From Xanthomonas sp. SI (GTDB lineage Bacteria; Pseudomonadota; Gammaproteobacteria; Xanthomonadales; Xanthomonadaceae): 64,000 nt of DNA. The position numbers were made by a program, and so were the translations under genes. The notes beneath the pieces were generated by a model, which was not told where the DNA came from, did not search any database, and saw only the letters and a program-made list of their open reading frames with translations. The stretch is from positions 2,852,001 to 2,916,000 of the forward strand of contig NZ_CP051261.1 of the NCBI RefSeq assembly GCF_014236855.1. Reading direction: 5' to 3'. Positions within the stretch are counted from its first letter, which is position 1; every line of letters begins with the position of its first letter. Below are positions 8,149 to 17,820 of the stretch, piece after piece.

Positions 8149-10019
8149 CGGATCGCACCCAGGATGGACTGGAACATCGTGTCGGCGGTGGAGATCAACT
8201 GCGAGGCGGCCTGGTAGGCCTGCTGCAGGCGCAACATGTCCGAGGCTTCCTCGTCCAGGTTGACGCCGGAGACCGAATCGCGCGCGTCCTGCGCGCTGGT
8301 GTGGATCACGTCCTGCGCGTCGGCCGCGTAGCTCGCCTGCCGCGCCGCCGAGCCGATCGTGGTGGTGAGTCCGGACACCGCGCCATTGAGGGTGATGGTG
8401 CCGCCGTTGAACGCCTTGGCATCGTCCAGGTTGGACAGGGTCAGCGCGTTGCCGTTGTTGCTGGAGCCGGCGCCGGTGGGTTTGACCGCGAAGGTGTCGC
8501 CGGCCACCGGCGCGCCGTCCAGGGTCATGCTCCAGCCGTTGGCGCTGATGGTCTGCCCGGCGGTATAGGCGAACGGACCGGCGCCGTCGATGGTGTATTG
8601 GTTGGCGTCGATGAAGGCGATGCTGGAGGGCGTCAGCAGATTGGCGTTGCTCGCGTTGGTGGCGCGCACGTTGCTGAGCTTGCCGGTGCCCAGGTTGTCC
8701 AGGTCGGCGCTGCCGGTGACCGGCGTGGCCGCGGCGATGCGCGACGGGTCGGTGATCGCCACCGCCAGGCCGGTCACCGCGTTGGCGGTGGGCTGCAGCA
8801 GGAACTTGTCGCCGGCGGCGGCGCTGCCGGACACCTGCAGCGTCACCCCGTTGACCACGAACGGATCGGTGCTGCTGCCGGTGCCGGTCATGGCCACGCT
8901 GGCGCCGGTGTCGGCGCGGCTGGCGGTCCAGGTGCTGCCGTCGAACTTCAGCAGCAGGTTCTGCCCGTCGAGCTTGCTCAGGTCGCCGACGCTGGCGCTG
9001 AAGCTGGCGTTGCCGGTGTTGGCGGCATTGGAATTGACGCTGGGCGCGGACAGCGAGAAGAAGTCGCTGCCCAGGTTGCCGTACAGGTCCACGCCGGCCT
9101 TGTGCTGCTGGTTGTAGGTGACTGCCAGGCCGGTGGCGATGCGCCCCAGTTCGGCCTTGGTCGGGTCCAGCACGCTGCTGCGGAACTCGAGCAGGCCGCC
9201 GATCTGCCCGCCCAGCGCGCTGTCGCCCAGGGTGATGGTGGTGCCTTGCGCCTTCAGCGCGACCTGCAGGCGCCCGGGCTGGTAGGGATCGGTGACCGTG
9301 GTCAGGGTCGAGGCGGTGGTGCCGACCACCATCGCCTGGCCGCCGGAGGTGTAGACGTTGATCGCGCCGCCGTCCTGCTGGATCGCGTTGCCGCCGGTGT
9401 AGCCGACCAGCTGGGTGATCAGCGCATCGCGCCGGTCGAGCAGGTCCGGCGCGGCCGAGCTGGAGTCGCCGCCGATCTGGCCGTTGATCTTGGCGATCTC
9501 GCTGGCCAGGCGGTTGGCTTCGGTGGTGGCAGAGAGCAGGCCGTTGTTGACCTCGTTGCCGAGCGAATCCATCTGCCCGTTGAGCTGCTTGAAGCGGGTC
9601 ACCAGCGAGACGGCGTTGTCCAGCACGTTCTGCCGGGTGGCGGTGGCCGAGGCGTTGGACGACAGGCCGGTGGTGGCGTCGAAGAAATTCGACCACTGCC
9701 CGGAGATGTTGGTGGCCTTGTCGGAGAACAGCCCGTCGACGCGGTCGGACAGGCTCGACAGCTGCTTCAGCCGCGACAGTTCTCCGCCGCTGTCCAGCAG
9801 CCGCGAGGTCGCCAACTGGTCGGCGACGCGGGAGATGTCGGTGATCTTGGTGCCGTTGCCGATGTAGTCCGAGCCGTACTGGGTCGGCGTGGTGGTCGCG
9901 AATGCGACCCGCTGCCGGCTGTAGCCGTCGGTGTTGATGTTGGCGACGTTGTGGCTCACGGTCGCCAGGGCGCGCTGGAAGGCGATGAGGGCGCTGGTGC
10001 CGGTGGACAGGACGGACAT
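8145..10019 (-). CDS. flgK: Flagellar hook-associated protein 1 (FlgK)
   Basis: FlgK forms the first hook-filament junction ring. The 624-residue protein has the rod/hook-family N-terminus (ALATVSHNVANINTDGYSRQ), a long Ala/Gly/Thr-rich middle, and the conserved C-terminal segment SGVNLDEEASDMLRLQQAYQ followed by ASQLISTADTMFQSIL. The length is typical. It lies 11 bases downstream of flgJ and overlaps flgL by four bases. Confidence 0.97.
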   Translation of the reverse strand: MSVLSTGTSALIAFQRALATVSHNVANINTDGYSRQRVAFATTTPTQYGSDYIGNGTKITDISRVADQLATSRLLDSGGELSRLKQLSSLSDRVDGLFSDKATNISGQWSNFFDATTGLSSNASATATRQNVLDNAVSLVTRFKQLNGQMDSLGNEVNNGLLSATTEANRLASEIAKINGQIGGDSSSAAPDLLDRRDALITQLVGYTGGNAIQQDGGAINVYTSGGQAMVVGTTASTLTTVTDPYQPGRLQVALKAQGTTITLGDSALGGQIGGLLEFRSSVLDPTKAELGRIATGLAVTYNQQHKAGVDLYGNLGSDFFSLSAPSVNSNAANTGNASFSASVGDLSKLDGQNLLLKFDGSTWTASRADTGASVAMTGTGSSTDPFVVNGVTLQVSGSAAAGDKFLLQPTANAVTGLAVAITDPSRIAAATPVTGSADLDNLGTGKLSNVRATNASNANLLTPSSIAFIDANQYTIDGAGPFAYTAGQTISANGWSMTLDGAPVAGDTFAVKPTGAGSSNNGNALTLSNLDDAKAFNGGTITLNGAVSGLTTTIGSAARQASYAADAQDVIHTSAQDARDSVSGVNLDEEASDMLRLQQAYQAASQLISTADTMFQSILGAIR

Positions 10020-10030
10020 GGGCGGCTACC

Positions 10031-11272
10031 TCAGCGCAGGACGCTGTTGGACGGATCGGAAGTGCTGGCGAACGCGCGTTCGATGCCGCTGGCGGCGGCG
10101 TTGCCGATCGCGGCGACGGCGCGGCCGATGGTCGGGCCGCCGGCGATCGCGGCGATCTTGGCCGCGTAGGACGGATCGGTGGCATAGCCGGCACGCTGCA
10201 GGCCCTGGGCGAAACCATGGATGTTGGTGCCGGCATTGAGCGCTTGCTGGTAGCGCGGATTGGTCTTCAACAGGCGCACGTAGTCGGCGAAACTTTCGGC
10301 CGGCGAGGCGTAGGCGCGGAAATCGGCGGTCTGCGATTGCTTGACCCCACCCACGTATTCGTGGGTGCCGGTGGTGACGCGCTCGCCGCTCCAGCCGGTG
10401 GCCTTGATCCCGAACAGGTTGTTGGAGCTGGCGCCGTCGCCGCGGGAAATGCCGCGGCGGCCCCAGCCGGTCTCCAGCGCGGCCTGCGCGACCAGCGCCC
10501 GCGCATCCACGCCCAATTCCTTGGCCGCTTTCTGCGCATGGGTCCAGATCTGCGCGACGAAGCCTTCCGGAGTGCGCTCGCCGAGGCTGGCCGCGGCCGC
10601 CTTGGCGGCGGCGCTGGCGCTGGCATCGATGCCGACGCTGTCGTCGGCCGCCGTCGTCGCCAGATCCGACCAGCGGTCGTCCGCACCGGTCCAGGCCAGG
10701 CTGGCGCTGCCGTCGGCAGGATTGCTGCCGATCGCTTCGTGCATGGCGCTGGTCTCGCGGCCGGCGATCAGGTCGAGCACGCGTGAGACCTGGTGCTGCG
10801 GCGCGTCGGCGTCCAGGCCACCCCAGGCAGCGGCGCCGACGCCGGCGACCGCGCCGCTATCGGCAAGCGCAGAAGCACCGGCGCTGGCGCTGTTGCCGGC
10901 GCTGCCGCCGCCCTGGCCGGATACCAGCGAATACGCCTTGGCCGCCTGCGCGGCGCCGATCGAGGCGGCACCGATGGACGTGTTGGTGGCCGGCGCGTCG
11001 GCGCTCTTGCCGCCGCCCAGTTGCTTGGCGATCATCGCCGCCAGGCCCAGCCCCTTGCCCTCGGTCAGCGCCTTGGCCATCTGCTGGTCGTACATGTCGC
11101 GAAAGGTCTGGTTCTCGCCCGGGAACAGGGAATCGCCGAAGCTGGCGTCGCGCATGCTCTTGACCAGCAGGTTCGCGAACTGTCCTTCCAACTGGCGCGA
11201 CACCTTGTCGATCCGCGCAGGATCGTTCTGGGTGGTCGCGTTCAGTTCGATGGGGGAGGCCGAGATGCGCAT
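10031..11272 (-). CDS. flgJ: Flagellar rod assembly protein and peptidoglycan hydrolase FlgJ
   Basis: FlgJ caps the growing rod and cuts peptidoglycan to let it pass. The 413-residue product is a two-domain form. The N-terminal rod-binding domain (about residues 20-100) has QFANLLVKSMRDASFGDSLF and GLGLAAMIAKQLGGG. An Ala/Gly/Ser-rich linker of about 130 residues follows, then a C-terminal glucosaminidase domain (about 245-390) with ALVAQAALETGWGRRGI, where the Glu is the predicted catalytic acid, and NLFGIKATGWSG. It is about 100 residues longer than enteric FlgJ, mostly in the linker. It lies between flgI (1-base gap) and flgK. Confidence 0.96.
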   Translation of the reverse strand: MRISASPIELNATTQNDPARIDKVSRQLEGQFANLLVKSMRDASFGDSLFPGENQTFRDMYDQQMAKALTEGKGLGLAAMIAKQLGGGKSADAPATNTSIGAASIGAAQAAKAYSLVSGQGGGSAGNSASAGASALADSGAVAGVGAAAWGGLDADAPQHQVSRVLDLIAGRETSAMHEAIGSNPADGSASLAWTGADDRWSDLATTAADDSVGIDASASAAAKAAAASLGERTPEGFVAQIWTHAQKAAKELGVDARALVAQAALETGWGRRGISRGDGASSNNLFGIKATGWSGERVTTGTHEYVGGVKQSQTADFRAYASPAESFADYVRLLKTNPRYQQALNAGTNIHGFAQGLQRAGYATDPSYAAKIAAIAGGPTIGRAVAAIGNAAASGIERAFASTSDPSNSVLR

Positions 11273-11273
11273 G

Positions 11274-12392
11274 TCAGATGACCTCTAGCTCCGCGCTCAG
11301 CGCGCCGGCCTGCTTCAGTGCTTCCAGGATCGCGATCAGGTCGCCCGGCGCGGCGCCGACTTCGTTGACCGCGCGCACGATCTGGTCCAGCGAGGTGCCG
11401 CCCTCGAACTTGAACATGCGGCTGCCTTCGTTGGTGGCGGTGATGGTGGATTTCGGCGAGGCCACGGTCTGGCCGTTGCTCAGCGCGTTGGGCTGGCTGA
11501 CCTGGGTGCCTTCGCTGATGGTGACGGTCAGCGAGCCGTGCGAGATCGCCGCCGGGCTGACCCGCACCTGCGCGCCGATCACCACGGTGCCGGTGCGGGC
11601 ATTGACCACCACCTTGGCCGGCGCCGCGCCCGGCGACAGTTCCACGTTCTCGATCCGTGCCAGCAGGCCGATGCGCGCGCTCGGGTCGGTGGGCGAACGC
11701 ACCGCGACGGTGCCGCCGTCGACGGCGTGCGCACTGCCGGGGCCGAAGGTGCTCTCCAGCGCCGCGACCATCCGCGACACCGTGGTGAAATCGTTCTGGT
11801 GCAGGTTCAGGGTGATCTCGCCGCTGCTGCCGAACACGTCCGGCAACGCACGTTCCACCGTGGCGCCGTTGGGAATGCGGCCGACGCTGGGCACGTTGAC
11901 CGAGATCCGCGAGCCGTCCTTGCCTTGCGCGCCGAAGCCGCCGACGATCAGGCTGCCCTGGGCGATCGCGTAGACCTGGCCGTCGGCGCCCTTCAGCGGC
12001 GCCATCAGCAGCGAACCGCCGCGCAGCGACACCGCGTTGCCGATCGAGGACACGGTGATGTCGATCGGCTGGCCGGGCTTGGCGAACGGCGGCAGTTCGG
12101 CGTGGATCGCCACCGCGGCCACGTTCTTCAGCTGCGGATTGACGTTCGACGGCACGTTGACGCCCAACTCGCCGAGCATGTTCTTCAGGCTCTGCACGGT
12201 GAAGGGCGCCTGGCTGGTGCGGTCGCCGCTGCCGTCCAGGCCGACCACCAGGCCGTAGCCGACCAGCGCGTTGCCGCGCACGCCGCCGACCTGGGCCAGG
12301 TCCTTGATGCGTTCGGCGGCGGCCGGGGCGGCCAGGCCGGCGCACAGCGCGAACGCGGCGAGCAGGCGGCAGGACAGGGACAGAAGGTTCAT
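11274..12392 (-). CDS. flgI: Flagellar P-ring protein FlgI
   Basis: FlgI forms the periplasmic P-ring, a bushing in the peptidoglycan layer. The 372-residue precursor has a Sec signal peptide (about residues 1-26, ending AAPAAAE) followed by the typical mature start [20 protein letters not shown]. The C-terminal motif of the family ([20 protein letters not shown], then [18 protein letters not shown]) is intact. It lies 8 bases after flgH and 1 base before flgJ, in the usual order. Confidence 0.98.
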   Translation of the reverse strand: MNLLSLSCRLLAAFALCAGLAAPAAAERIKDLAQVGGVRGNALVGYGLVVGLDGSGDRTSQAPFTVQSLKNMLGELGVNVPSNVNPQLKNVAAVAIHAELPPFAKPGQPIDITVSSIGNAVSLRGGSLLMAPLKGADGQVYAIAQGSLIVGGFGAQGKDGSRISVNVPSVGRIPNGATVERALPDVFGSSGEITLNLHQNDFTTVSRMVAALESTFGPGSAHAVDGGTVAVRSPTDPSARIGLLARIENVELSPGAAPAKVVVNARTGTVVIGAQVRVSPAAISHGSLTVTISEGTQVSQPNALSNGQTVASPKSTITATNEGSRMFKFEGGTSLDQIVRAVNEVGAAPGDLIAILEALKQAGALSAELEVI

Positions 12393-12400
12393 GGCAGGCC

Positions 12401-13102
12401 TCAGTACGGCGAGATGCGCGAGTTGAAGAAGCGGCTCAGCCAGCCCATCGCGTTGGATTGGGCGACGGCGCCGCGGCCGCCGTAGGCGATGCGCGCGTCG
12501 GCGACCTTGCTGGAAGGAATGGTGTTGTCCGGTGCGATGTCGGCGGCGCGCACGATGCCTTGCACCTGCACCAGTTCGTCGCCCTGGTTCAGGCGCAGGT
12601 TCTTCTGCCCCTGGATCACCAGGTTGCCGTTGGGCAGGCGCTGCATCACGGTCACGGTGATGCTGCCCTGCATGGTGTTGCTCTGCGCGGTGTTGCCCTT
12701 GCCGGCGAAGCTGCGGTCGCCGCTGGTGGAATTGTTCAGCACGTTGACGCCGTTGACCGTCAGCGGCGCGCCGAGCAGGGTCGGCGTGGCCATGGTCACC
12801 GCGTCCTTCTTGGTGATGCTGGTATTGGCGGTGGTGCTGGCGTTGGTGCTTTCGACCAGGATGATGGTCAGCAGGTCGCCGACGTCGCGCGCGCGACGGT
12901 CCGAATACAGCGACAGGCTCGGGCCGGCGGCATAGATGGCCCCGGCGGTCGGCTGCGCGGCCTGCGCCACCACCGGCACGATCGGCGCCATCGGCGCGTA
13001 CGGGCGCACGTCGCCGGCGGCGATGCCCAGGCCGGCGCAGCCGCCGAGCAGCGTGGGCAGGACCAGCGCAGCGATGAGAGAGAAGGAGAACGGACGCGAC
13101 AT
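12401..13102 (-). CDS. flgH: Flagellar L-ring lipoprotein FlgH
   Basis: FlgH forms the L-ring in the outer membrane. The 233-residue precursor carries a lipoprotein signal with lipobox LLGGC (Cys22), the conserved [20 protein letters not shown] segment, and [20 protein letters not shown]. The end, [11 protein letters not shown], is close to the family's usual C-terminus. The gene sits between flgG and flgI in the standard order. Confidence 0.98.
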   Translation of the reverse strand: MSRPFSFSLIAALVLPTLLGGCAGLGIAAGDVRPYAPMAPIVPVVAQAAQPTAGAIYAAGPSLSLYSDRRARDVGDLLTIILVESTNASTTANTSITKKDAVTMATPTLLGAPLTVNGVNVLNNSTSGDRSFAGKGNTAQSNTMQGSITVTVMQRLPNGNLVIQGQKNLRLNQGDELVQVQGIVRAADIAPDNTIPSSKVADARIAYGGRGAVAQSNAMGWLSRFFNSRISPY

Positions 13103-13128
13103 GGCGGTTTCCAGAAGAAGTGTCGGGA

Positions 13129-13914
13129 TCAGACGTTGTTGTTCAGATAGCCGAGCATCGAATCGGTGGTGGAGATCGCCTTGGCGTTCATTTCGTAGGC
13201 GCGCTGGGTCTCGATCATGCTGACCAGCTCCTCGACCACGTTGACGTTGCTGCCTTCCAGCGAGGCCTGCACGGTGGTGCCGAGGCCATTGAGGCCGGGC
13301 GTGCCGTTCTGCGCCGGGCCGGAGGCGGCGGTTTCCGCATACAGGTTTCCGCCCTTGGCCTGCAGGCCCGAGGGATTGATGAAATCGGTCAGCGTCAACG
13401 AACCGATCTCCAGCGCCGCGGCGGTGCCGGCGACCTGCACGCTGACCGTGCCGTCGGTGCCGATGGTCAGCGACTGCGCGCCTTCCGGGACTTGGATGCC
13501 GGGCTGGATCGCATAGCCGCTGTTGGTGACCAGCTCACCCTGCGAGTTGATCTGGAAGCTGCCGTCGCGGGTGTAGGCCGAGGTGCCGTCGGGCATCTGC
13601 ACTTCGAAGAAGCCGCGGCCGTTGACCATCACGTCCAGCGCGCGGCCGGTCTGCTGCGGATTGCCCTGCTCGAAATCCTTCGAGGTGGACACCACGCGCA
13701 CGCCGGTACCCAGCTGCAGGCCCGAGGGCAACTGCGTCTGCGCCGAAGTCGCACCGCCAGGCTGACGCACCTGTTGGTACAGCAGGTCCTCGAAGCTGGC
13801 GCGATCGCGCTTGAAGCCGGTGGTGTTGGTGTTGGCCAGGTTGTTGGACACGACCGACATGCGCGTCTGCTGCGCATCCAGTCCGGTCTTGGCGACCCAC
13901 AAAGCCTGATTCAT
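13129..13914 (-). CDS. flgG: Flagellar distal rod protein FlgG
   Basis: FlgG builds the distal rod. The 261-residue product has the family's N-terminal signature ([39 protein letters not shown]), central [20 protein letters not shown], and C-terminal [20 protein letters not shown]. The ATG at 13914 gives the conserved N-terminus; a longer in-frame extension runs into the promoter. A sigma-54-type promoter at 13968-13983 suggests that flgG starts its own transcript (flgGHIJKL). Confidence 0.98.
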   Translation of the reverse strand: MNQALWVAKTGLDAQQTRMSVVSNNLANTNTTGFKRDRASFEDLLYQQVRQPGGATSAQTQLPSGLQLGTGVRVVSTSKDFEQGNPQQTGRALDVMVNGRGFFEVQMPDGTSAYTRDGSFQINSQGELVTNSGYAIQPGIQVPEGAQSLTIGTDGTVSVQVAGTAAALEIGSLTLTDFINPSGLQAKGGNLYAETAASGPAQNGTPGLNGLGTTVQASLEGSNVNVVEELVSMIETQRAYEMNAKAISTTDSMLGYLNNNV

Positions 13915-13967
13915 GACCCGATTCCTCTGATGGTGGCCCCCAGATCCGCGAGGGGCAGGGGGACTGA

Positions 13968-13983
13968 TGCATGTGCCGTGCCA
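13968..13983 (-). promoter_or_regulatory. sigma-54 promoter of flgG
   Basis: The minus strand reads TGGCACG-GCAC-ATGCA, a perfect -24 element with one mismatch in the -12 element (the invariant GC is present). It lies in the 117-base gap between flgF and flgG and would start a transcript about 40 bases before the flgG ATG. Confidence 0.65.
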
Positions 13984-14031
13984 CAAATGCGCCGGCTTTT
14001 CGTCGGCAGCGGCGCGGCGCCCGTGGCGGGC

Positions 14032-14787
14032 TTAGCCGTTCAGGCGCAGCATGGTGTTGGCCGACTGCGCGTTCTCGTCGCCGTGCTTGATCACCTTCAC
14101 CTGCATCTCGAACTGGCGCTGCAGCTGGATCATCTGCACCAGCGCGCCGGCCGCATCGACGTTGCTGCCCTCCAGCGCGCCGGTGTGGACCGCGCTGCCG
14201 GTGGCCAGGGCGAAGGCCTGGGTCGGATCGTCGCTGATGTTGCGCATCAGCCCGTCGGGGCGGCGTTCCAGGCGTTCGGCCGGCGCCTGCACCACCTTCA
14301 TCTTGCCGACCACGGCCATCGCCTGCGGGCCTTCGCCCAGCGGCACGATCGACACCGAGCCGTCCTCGCCGATCTCCAGCGACTGGTGCGGCGGGATCGC
14401 CATCGGATTGCCCTGGTCGTCGAGCACCGCGCGGCCGCTGGAGGTGACCAGCTGGCCGTTCGGGGTCACTGCCAGTTCGCCGCCGCGTGTGTACGCCTCC
14501 TTGCCGTCGCTGGCCTGCACCGCCAGCCAGTTGTCGGCGCTGAGCGAGACGTCCAGCGCATTGCCGGTCACCTGCTGCGCGCCGACATCGCGATTGAAGC
14601 CCTGGTCGATGTGCAGCGCATCGATCCGCGACGGATAGCCGGCGCCCTTGATGCGGAACGCCTCGGTATTGGCCAATGCCGCCTTGAAACCGGCGGTATC
14701 GACGTTGGCCAGATTGTGCGAGACCGTGCCCTGCGCCTGCAGCGAGGCGCGGGCGCCGGTCATGGCGACGTAGAGTGCTTTGTCCAT
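14032..14787 (-). CDS. flgF: Flagellar proximal rod protein FlgF
   Basis: FlgF is one of the proximal rod subunits. The 251-residue product has the rod-family N-terminus (MDKALYVAMTGARASLQAQG; TVSHNLANVDTAGFKAALAN) and C-terminus (LEGSNVDAAGALVQMIQLQR, then QSANTMLRLNG). It lies downstream of flgE, separated by a 106-base gap filled by an inverted repeat, and upstream of a separate promoter for flgG. Confidence 0.97.
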   Translation of the reverse strand: MDKALYVAMTGARASLQAQGTVSHNLANVDTAGFKAALANTEAFRIKGAGYPSRIDALHIDQGFNRDVGAQQVTGNALDVSLSADNWLAVQASDGKEAYTRGGELAVTPNGQLVTSSGRAVLDDQGNPMAIPPHQSLEIGEDGSVSIVPLGEGPQAMAVVGKMKVVQAPAERLERRPDGLMRNISDDPTQAFALATGSAVHTGALEGSNVDAAGALVQMIQLQRQFEMQVKVIKHGDENAQSANTMLRLNG

Positions 14788-14791
14788 GGAT

Positions 14792-14885
14792 GGGAACCGG
14801 GAATAGAGAATCGGGAATGGAGGAAAGCGGAAGCTCGGCGCCGGGAACCGCGTTTACGATTCCCGATTCCCTGTTCCCGATTCCC
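14792..14885. repeat. Inverted repeat with GGGAA(T/C)CGGGAAT-type arms
   Basis: The left arm 14792-14818 (GGGAACCGGGAATAGAGAAT...) is an imperfect reverse complement of the right arm 14859-14885 (ATTCCCGATTCCCTGTTCCC...). Together they fill the gap between flgE and flgF inside the operon. The repeat unit is related to the one at 21583-21712. Dispersed palindromes of this kind are common in Xanthomonas intergenic DNA. In RNA it would form a long hairpin that could affect flgE/flgF mRNA ratios. Confidence 0.75.
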
Positions 14886-14893
14886 GGCGGTCA

Positions 14894-16117
14894 TCAACGG
14901 ATATTGATGATGGTCTGCGTGACCTGATCCTGGGTCGAGATCATCTGCGAGTTGGCCTGGAAGTTGCGCTGCGCGACGATCATGTTGACCAGCTGCTCGG
15001 TCAGGTCGACGGTCGAGGCTTCCAGCGCGCCGGACTGGACGCCGCCGAAATCCGAGGTGCCCGGCGCACCGGTGCGCGCGTTGCCCGAGGCCGAGCTTTC
15101 CGCCCACACGTTGTCGCCGAGCGAGCTCAGCCCCTGCGGATTGACGAAGTTGGTCATCGCCACCTGGCCCAGCGCCTTGTCGGCGTTGTTGGAGTAGCGC
15201 GCGTAGACCACGCCGTTGGCATCGATGCTGATCGAGTTGAGCTTGCCGCTGGCGTAACCGTCCTGGCGCGCGTCGCGCAACGCGAACGCCTCGCCGTACT
15301 GGGTCGAGCCGCTCACGTCCAGGGTCAGGTTGAGGGTGCCGGCGCCGGTGCTGGGGGTGAACGTGCTCAGCGCGATCCTGCCGTCGGCGGGCGTGGTGAG
15401 CTTGCCGTTGCCGTCGAACTGGATCGTGGTCGGGGTGCCGACCGCGGTACCGTCGACGTAGTTGTGCACCTGCCACTCGTTGGCGTTGCCGGTCTTGACG
15501 AAATACGAGGTCTGGGTGTGGCTGACGCCCAGCGAGTCGTAGACGGTGATGCCGCCGGTGGAGTGGTTGTAGCTGTTGGCGTCGCTCGGCGAGAAGGTGG
15601 TCACGGTCGGCGCGCTGGCATTGCCGGGCAGGGTGAACATCAGGTTCACCGTCTCGCTCTGCTTGGGCGAGCTGTCGGTGGTCAGCAACTGCAGGTCGGT
15701 CAGGGTGCCGACCGCGAAGCCGTTGCCGTTGGCCGCCGGCGGGAACACCTGCAGCTTGGCGCCCTGCGGGTTGACCACGTAGCCGTTGTCGTCGGTCTGG
15801 AAGTTGCCGGCGCGCGAATACACCTTGGCGCCGTTGTTGGTCAGGGTGAAGAAGCCGTCGCCGGAGATCGCCAGGTCCAGGTTGCGCCCGGTCGGGTCGA
15901 CGTTGCCCTGCGAGAACTGCTGGGCGACGTTGCTGACCCGCACGCCGGCGCCGATCGCGTTGCGCGCCAGGCCGTAGCCGGTGGCGGAGAACAGGTCGGC
16001 GAACTCGGCGCGCGATTCCTTGAAGCCGGTGGTGTTGACGTTGGCGATGTTGTTGGCGGTGACGTTGAGGTCGGAGTTGGCCGCTTTGATACCGGACAGC
16101 GAAGTATTGAAACCCAT
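14894..16117 (-). CDS. flgE: Flagellar hook protein FlgE
   Basis: FlgE polymerises into the hook, the universal joint between rod and filament. The 407-residue protein starts with the conserved MGFNTSLSGIKAANSDLNVT and TANNIANVNTTGFKESRAEF segments. It has the Gly/Ser/Thr-rich outer domains in the middle and ends LVNMIVAQRNFQANSQMIST followed by QDQVTQTIINIR. It follows flgD by 25 bases in the flgBCDE unit. Confidence 0.98.
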   Translation of the reverse strand: MGFNTSLSGIKAANSDLNVTANNIANVNTTGFKESRAEFADLFSATGYGLARNAIGAGVRVSNVAQQFSQGNVDPTGRNLDLAISGDGFFTLTNNGAKVYSRAGNFQTDDNGYVVNPQGAKLQVFPPAANGNGFAVGTLTDLQLLTTDSSPKQSETVNLMFTLPGNASAPTVTTFSPSDANSYNHSTGGITVYDSLGVSHTQTSYFVKTGNANEWQVHNYVDGTAVGTPTTIQFDGNGKLTTPADGRIALSTFTPSTGAGTLNLTLDVSGSTQYGEAFALRDARQDGYASGKLNSISIDANGVVYARYSNNADKALGQVAMTNFVNPQGLSSLGDNVWAESSASGNARTGAPGTSDFGGVQSGALEASTVDLTEQLVNMIVAQRNFQANSQMISTQDQVTQTIINIR

Positions 16118-16142
16118 GGTGGACTCCTGTGGATTGGCCGGC

Positions 16143-16817
16143 TCAGCTGACGCGGAGCACGTTGGCGAGCGGGGCGGTGCCCAGCCCGGTCAGGTCGAGG
16201 TAGATGCCGTCCGAGCCGATGGTGGCGCTCTCGACCGGGGCCTGGACGTAGGTGGACAGCGCGGTGTTGGTGCCCTTGCTGTCGGTATGCGTGGCGGTGA
16301 CGCCGTAGGCGCCGGCCGGCATGCGCTCGCCGGCGGTGTTGGTGCCATCCCAACTGAAATTGACTTCGCCGGCCTTGCTGGCGCTGACGCTGATCTGCTT
16401 GACCGCGTTGCCGTTGGCGTCGGTGACGGTGAGGTTGACGATGCCGGCGCCGGGCGCGGCGATCACGCCGGTGGCGCCGCCTTCGCTGCCCAGCGGCATC
16501 GTCGCCGACGGCACCAGCACCTTGTGTCCGACCAGCTGCGCGCCACGCAGGATCTGGTCGGTGCTCATCGAACTGGACAGCGCGGTCACGGTCTTGTTGA
16601 GGTCGCCGATGCCCTGCACGGTGGACAGCTGCGCCATCTGCGAGACCATCTGGCTGTTGTCCATCGGCTTGAGCGGGTCCTGGTGCTGCAATTGCTCGGT
16701 CATCAGCTTCAGGAAGTCGGCCTGGTTCAGCGACGACGACTTGTTGTCGGTGGTCTTGCTGGTGCTGGAACCGGTCAATCCGAGGCTGGAATAGATATCG
16801 CTGGAAACGGTGCTCAT
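16143..16817 (-). CDS. flgD: Flagellar hook assembly scaffold FlgD
   Basis: FlgD is the hook cap needed for FlgE assembly. The 224-residue product has the characteristic N-terminal segment LNQADFLKLMTEQLQHQDPL followed by KPMDNSQMVSQMAQLSTVQG, then a C-terminal tudor-like and fibronectin-like region with NLTVTDANGNAVKQISV. It lies between flgC and flgE in the standard order. Confidence 0.97.
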   Translation of the reverse strand: MSTVSSDIYSSLGLTGSSTSKTTDNKSSSLNQADFLKLMTEQLQHQDPLKPMDNSQMVSQMAQLSTVQGIGDLNKTVTALSSSMSTDQILRGAQLVGHKVLVPSATMPLGSEGGATGVIAAPGAGIVNLTVTDANGNAVKQISVSASKAGEVNFSWDGTNTAGERMPAGAYGVTATHTDSKGTNTALSTYVQAPVESATIGSDGIYLDLTGLGTAPLANVLRVS

Positions 16818-16855
16818 CGGTACGTCCTAGGCCGTTAGGCGGCGGGAGAGGGGGC

Positions 16856-17263
16856 TCAGCGGCCCATGGACAAGGTGGCCAACGCCAGTTCCTTGGCGGT
16901 GTTGAGGACTTCCACGCCTGCCTGGTAATTGCGCGAGGCGGAGATCAGGTTGACCATCTGCGATACCGGGTCCACGTCCGGCGAGTAGATGTAGCCGTCG
17001 GCGTCGGCGAGCGGATGGCCGGGCTCGTAGCGCTTGATCGGCGGATCCTTGCTCTGGGTGATTTCCTTGACGTTGACCGCGGTCAGGCTGCTGTCGTGCG
17101 GGTTGCGCACCGCCTGGAAGATCGGCTCGATCGGCTTGTAGGCCGCTTCGGCCGACCCGGCCACCGAATCGGCGTTGGCCAGGTTGCTGGCGATGGTGCT
17201 CAGGCGCACCGACTGCGCTTGCAGCGCGGAGCCGGCGACGTCGAAAATCGGCAGATTGCTCAT
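16856..17263 (-). CDS. flgC: Flagellar proximal rod protein FlgC
   Basis: FlgC is a proximal rod subunit of 135 residues. The N-terminus has FDVAGSALQAQSVRLSTIAS and NLANADSV, and the C-terminus has DVDPVSQMVNLISASRNYQA followed by GVEVLNTAKELALATL, both typical of the family. The gene starts 2 bases after the flgB stop. Confidence 0.97.
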   Translation of the reverse strand: MSNLPIFDVAGSALQAQSVRLSTIASNLANADSVAGSAEAAYKPIEPIFQAVRNPHDSSLTAVNVKEITQSKDPPIKRYEPGHPLADADGYIYSPDVDPVSQMVNLISASRNYQAGVEVLNTAKELALATLSMGR

Positions 17264-17265
17264 GC

Positions 17266-17670
17266 TTATTGGCCTGTGATCGCGGTGAGCATGCTGCGCA
17301 CCTTGGATTCGACGAAGCTCAGCGAGGCGCGGTATTCCAGCGCGGCGCGGCCGTAGGCGGCGCGTTCGGTGTCCGCATCGACGGTATTGCCGTCGAGGCT
17401 GGGCTGGTTGGCCTCGCGGGTGACCTGGAACGGATTGAGCCCGTTGCCGGTGCCGCCGACCGCGATGTGGCGGCCGTCGGTGACCTGCATCTGGCTGCCG
17501 TCGCGCTGGCCCTGCGCGGCGCGCATCGCCGCGTCGAAATCCAGGTCCTGCGCCTTGTAGCCGGGCGTGTCGACATTGCTGAGGTTGCTGGCGATCAGCT
17601 TCATCCGTTGCTCGCGCAGCGGCAGGGCGTCGCCGTGGACACCTAGGTAGGATGAAATCAGATTGGGCAT
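17266..17670 (-). CDS. flgB: Flagellar proximal rod protein FlgB
   Basis: FlgB is a proximal rod subunit and the first gene of the flgBCDE unit. The 134-residue product has the conserved segment LREQRMKLIASNLSNVDTPG followed by YKAQDLDFDAAMR, and a C-terminal helix with ALEYRASLSFVESKVRSML. The ATG at 17670 was chosen because a GGGAG ribosome-binding site precedes it and the frame upstream runs through the sigma-54 promoter. Confidence 0.97.
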   Translation of the reverse strand: MPNLISSYLGVHGDALPLREQRMKLIASNLSNVDTPGYKAQDLDFDAAMRAAQGQRDGSQMQVTDGRHIAVGGTGNGLNPFQVTREANQPSLDGNTVDADTERAAYGRAALEYRASLSFVESKVRSMLTAITGQ

Positions 17671-17702
17671 GGCGCGCTCCCGCGGTTCGTTGCAGGAGTA
17701 CA

Positions 17703-17718
17703 GGCAAGGTCTGTGCCA
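17703..17718 (-). promoter_or_regulatory. sigma-54 promoter of flgB
   Basis: The minus strand reads TGGCACA-GACC-TTGCC, matching both halves of the sigma-54 consensus at exact spacing. It lies 33-48 bases upstream of the flgB start. It is among the best -24/-12 sites in the window and should drive flgBCDE, perhaps reading on into flgF. Confidence 0.85.
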
Positions 17719-17820
17719 GAACCGGGATGCGCGCGCCGTGCGGCGCGGGGAACGGCCTTCGCCATTGCGGCGGAAGGCGTGCTGCTGGGTGCCCGGCGTC
17801 GCGCCGGGCACCGCGGAACG

